From the NCBI GenBank assembly GCA_021779235.1, contig JAJYBA010000105.1, forward strand, positions 1 through 5,885: a stretch of 5,885 nucleotides of DNA, given 5' to 3'. Source of the DNA: Bacillota bacterium. GTDB lineage: Bacteria > Bacillota > Clostridia > Clostridiales > Clostridiaceae. This document shows, in pieces, positions 4,691 to 5,885 of the stretch (positions within the stretch are counted from its first letter, which is position 1; every line of letters starts with the position of its first letter). The translations under genes and the position numbers were made by a program. Below the pieces are notes generated by a model. That model searched no databases and had not been told where the DNA came from. It saw only the letters and a program-made list of their open reading frames with translations.

Positions 4691-5885
4691 TTAATCCCTT
4701 AAAGTAAAGTCTCTCGCACCATATATTCCTTCAATATATTTTTTACCATCATCTGATAATCCAATACACAAGGGCGCAACCATTACCTGACGACATTTAT
4801 AATACTTTAAGCTTCCATCCTCCTGCAGATTATAAAAGCCTGAAAAATCATGAATAGTATAATATTTGTCTTTTTCTTTACCTATATAAAGCATTACATG
4901 CCCACTCATATAAAGCGGTGTTCCAGGCATCAACGTATCCAGAAGCTTTTCTCTATCTGCTATAGGCATATTTTCCGGCATTTCATAGAAATTACCCAGT
5001 TCAAGATTTCCCTGTTCTTCTGAATTTCTAGGAAGCTTAATACCCATAGTTCTGTAAACATCCATTATAAAGCCTGTACAATCTCTAGCATTGAACATTC
5101 CACCCCAGCCGTATCTTTCACCTAAAAATTTAAAAGCTTGAACAATGATATTCTCTCTAGTATAGGGCAAGTACCCTACTGAAATCTCTTCACTCCTTGC
5201 GATTAAAGCTAATTTGAATTCTACATTGCCAACCTCGTCCTTCGTGGGTATTTTTACAACATAATTACCTGTAGGATTTTGGTCATAAACATCTTCTTCT
5301 ATTTCCTCGATATTGGCAAGAGGTATTCTAATACCCATATCAAATCTCACTTCTGATAACTGTTCTTCTAATGGATTATAATTTGTAAATACCCTTTTTC
5401 CTGTAGTTACTATAAAATCTTCTTTTTTAAGATAATCAAAAAGCTCTTCTTTGTTAGATGTTGCCACATCTTTTTTAGGTATCCATGCTAAATAATTGTA
5501 CATCTGTGCAAAATACCACTGACCATCCGCACTTGTATGAAGAATTACAAGCGGCTCAATTGGATAAACAGCTGTCTCTTGAAATCTATCAAATTCATAG
5601 TTATCTCCTATTTTAAATACTCTATCATAAGTTGGAAATGTCCTCATGACTGTCTTTTTAATGGTTATCCCATATTTAATATTGTTAAAGTCTATTAACT
5701 CTTCAATATTACAATTTCGGATTAAGTTATTATAATAATCCACCGTAACTAATTTTCCATCTTCATGGAATCTTTCGTATTTCGATGGATAACTAATTAC
5801 ATTTAGCTTATCTACTAATTCTTGTTTACTAAAGGATTCTTTACAATTTTCTAAATCAAAAATTGCTGATGAAGTTTTTACGATA
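4691..5885 (-). CDS. SH3b-NlpC/P60 cysteine peptidase, YkfC-like (5' end outside window)
   Basis: The frame is open to the right edge, so 397 codons are visible and the true start lies beyond 5885; the GTG at 5743 is an internal codon. The protein probably cleaves the gamma-D-Glu-diaminopimelate bond in murein peptides, releasing L-Ala-D-Glu. Numbering from the first visible full codon, residues 48-150 (from VDYYNN through TYDRVF, DRFQETAVYP and GQWYFAQMYNYLAWI) match the first SH3b domain of this family. About 155-240 form a second SH3b-like domain. About 241-375 are the NlpC/P60 domain. The catalytic residues are visible as Cys269 (ARDCTGF, codon 5080-5078), His329 (GHVMLYIG) and probably His345 (IHDFSG), preceded by the typical RYGWGGMFN. 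Any signal peptide would be off the edge, so the cellular location is unknown. It is cotranscribed with the downstream epimerase. The pairing with that gene is the main reason for a YkfC-like rather than a generic cell-wall hydrolase call. Confidence 0.88.
   Translation of the reverse strand, partial: IVKTSSAIFDLENCKESFSKQELVDKLNVISYPSKYERFHEDGKLVTVDYYNNLIRNCNIEELIDFNNIKYGITIKKTVMRTFPTYDRVFKIGDNYEFDRFQETAVYPIEPLVILHTSADGQWYFAQMYNYLAWIPKKDVATSNKEELFDYLKKEDFIVTTGKRVFTNYNPLEEQLSEVRFDMGIRIPLANIEEIEEDVYDQNPTGNYVVKIPTKDEVGNVEFKLALIARSEEISVGYLPYTRENIIVQAFKFLGERYGWGGMFNARDCTGFIMDVYRTMGIKLPRNSEEQGNLELGNFYEMPENMPIADREKLLDTLMPGTPLYMSGHVMLYIGKEKDKYYTIHDFSGFYNLQEDGSLKYYKCRQVMVAPLCIGLSDDGKKYIEGIYGARDFTLRD

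Overview
The window is AT-rich DNA with codon use, strong Shine-Dalgarno sites and gene families typical of a saccharolytic Clostridium or close relative (Firmicutes, Clostridia). This is judged from base composition, from protein resemblance to clostridial and Bacillus families, and from a clostridial-type IS66 remnant. Nothing in the window fixes the species.

Layout. Positions 1-609 (+) hold the C-terminal 202 residues of a xylulokinase, closed by a strong hairpin terminator at 646-690. Positions 691-1600 are degenerate. They contain a short orphan peptide tail (719-811, -) and a badly decayed IS66 transposase on the minus strand (about 1016-1584). The transposase shows a lost base, two in-frame stops, a large internal deletion and a missing 3' end, and a minus-strand hairpin terminator lies just beyond it. 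Positions 1681-1989 form a fold-back, MITE-like element: two arms of about 125 bp in imperfect inverted repeat around a GC-rich 60-base core that folds into two small hairpins, with the same 8 bases (TAATAACA) directly outside both ends. A promoter at 2022-2050 then leads into a stand-alone alanyl-tRNA editing protein of the long AlaX type (2174-3391, +, TTG start). A long symmetrical hairpin at 3391-3441 probably terminates this gene and the convergent minus-strand operon.

That operon, read from the right edge leftwards, encodes an NlpC/P60 cysteine peptidase with SH3b domains (4691-5885, 5' end outside the window) and an enolase-superfamily dipeptide epimerase (3518-4606). The pair matches the YkfC/YkfB partnership of Bacillus. 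The peptidase cuts the gamma-D-Glu-diaminopimelate bond of murein peptides to release L-Ala-D-Glu, and the epimerase converts this to L-Ala-L-Glu, which ordinary peptidases can degrade. The likely role is recycling or catabolism of cell-wall peptides.

The least explained part is the 309-base fold-back element with its structured core. It has no coding capacity, and I cannot assign it to a named family from sequence alone.
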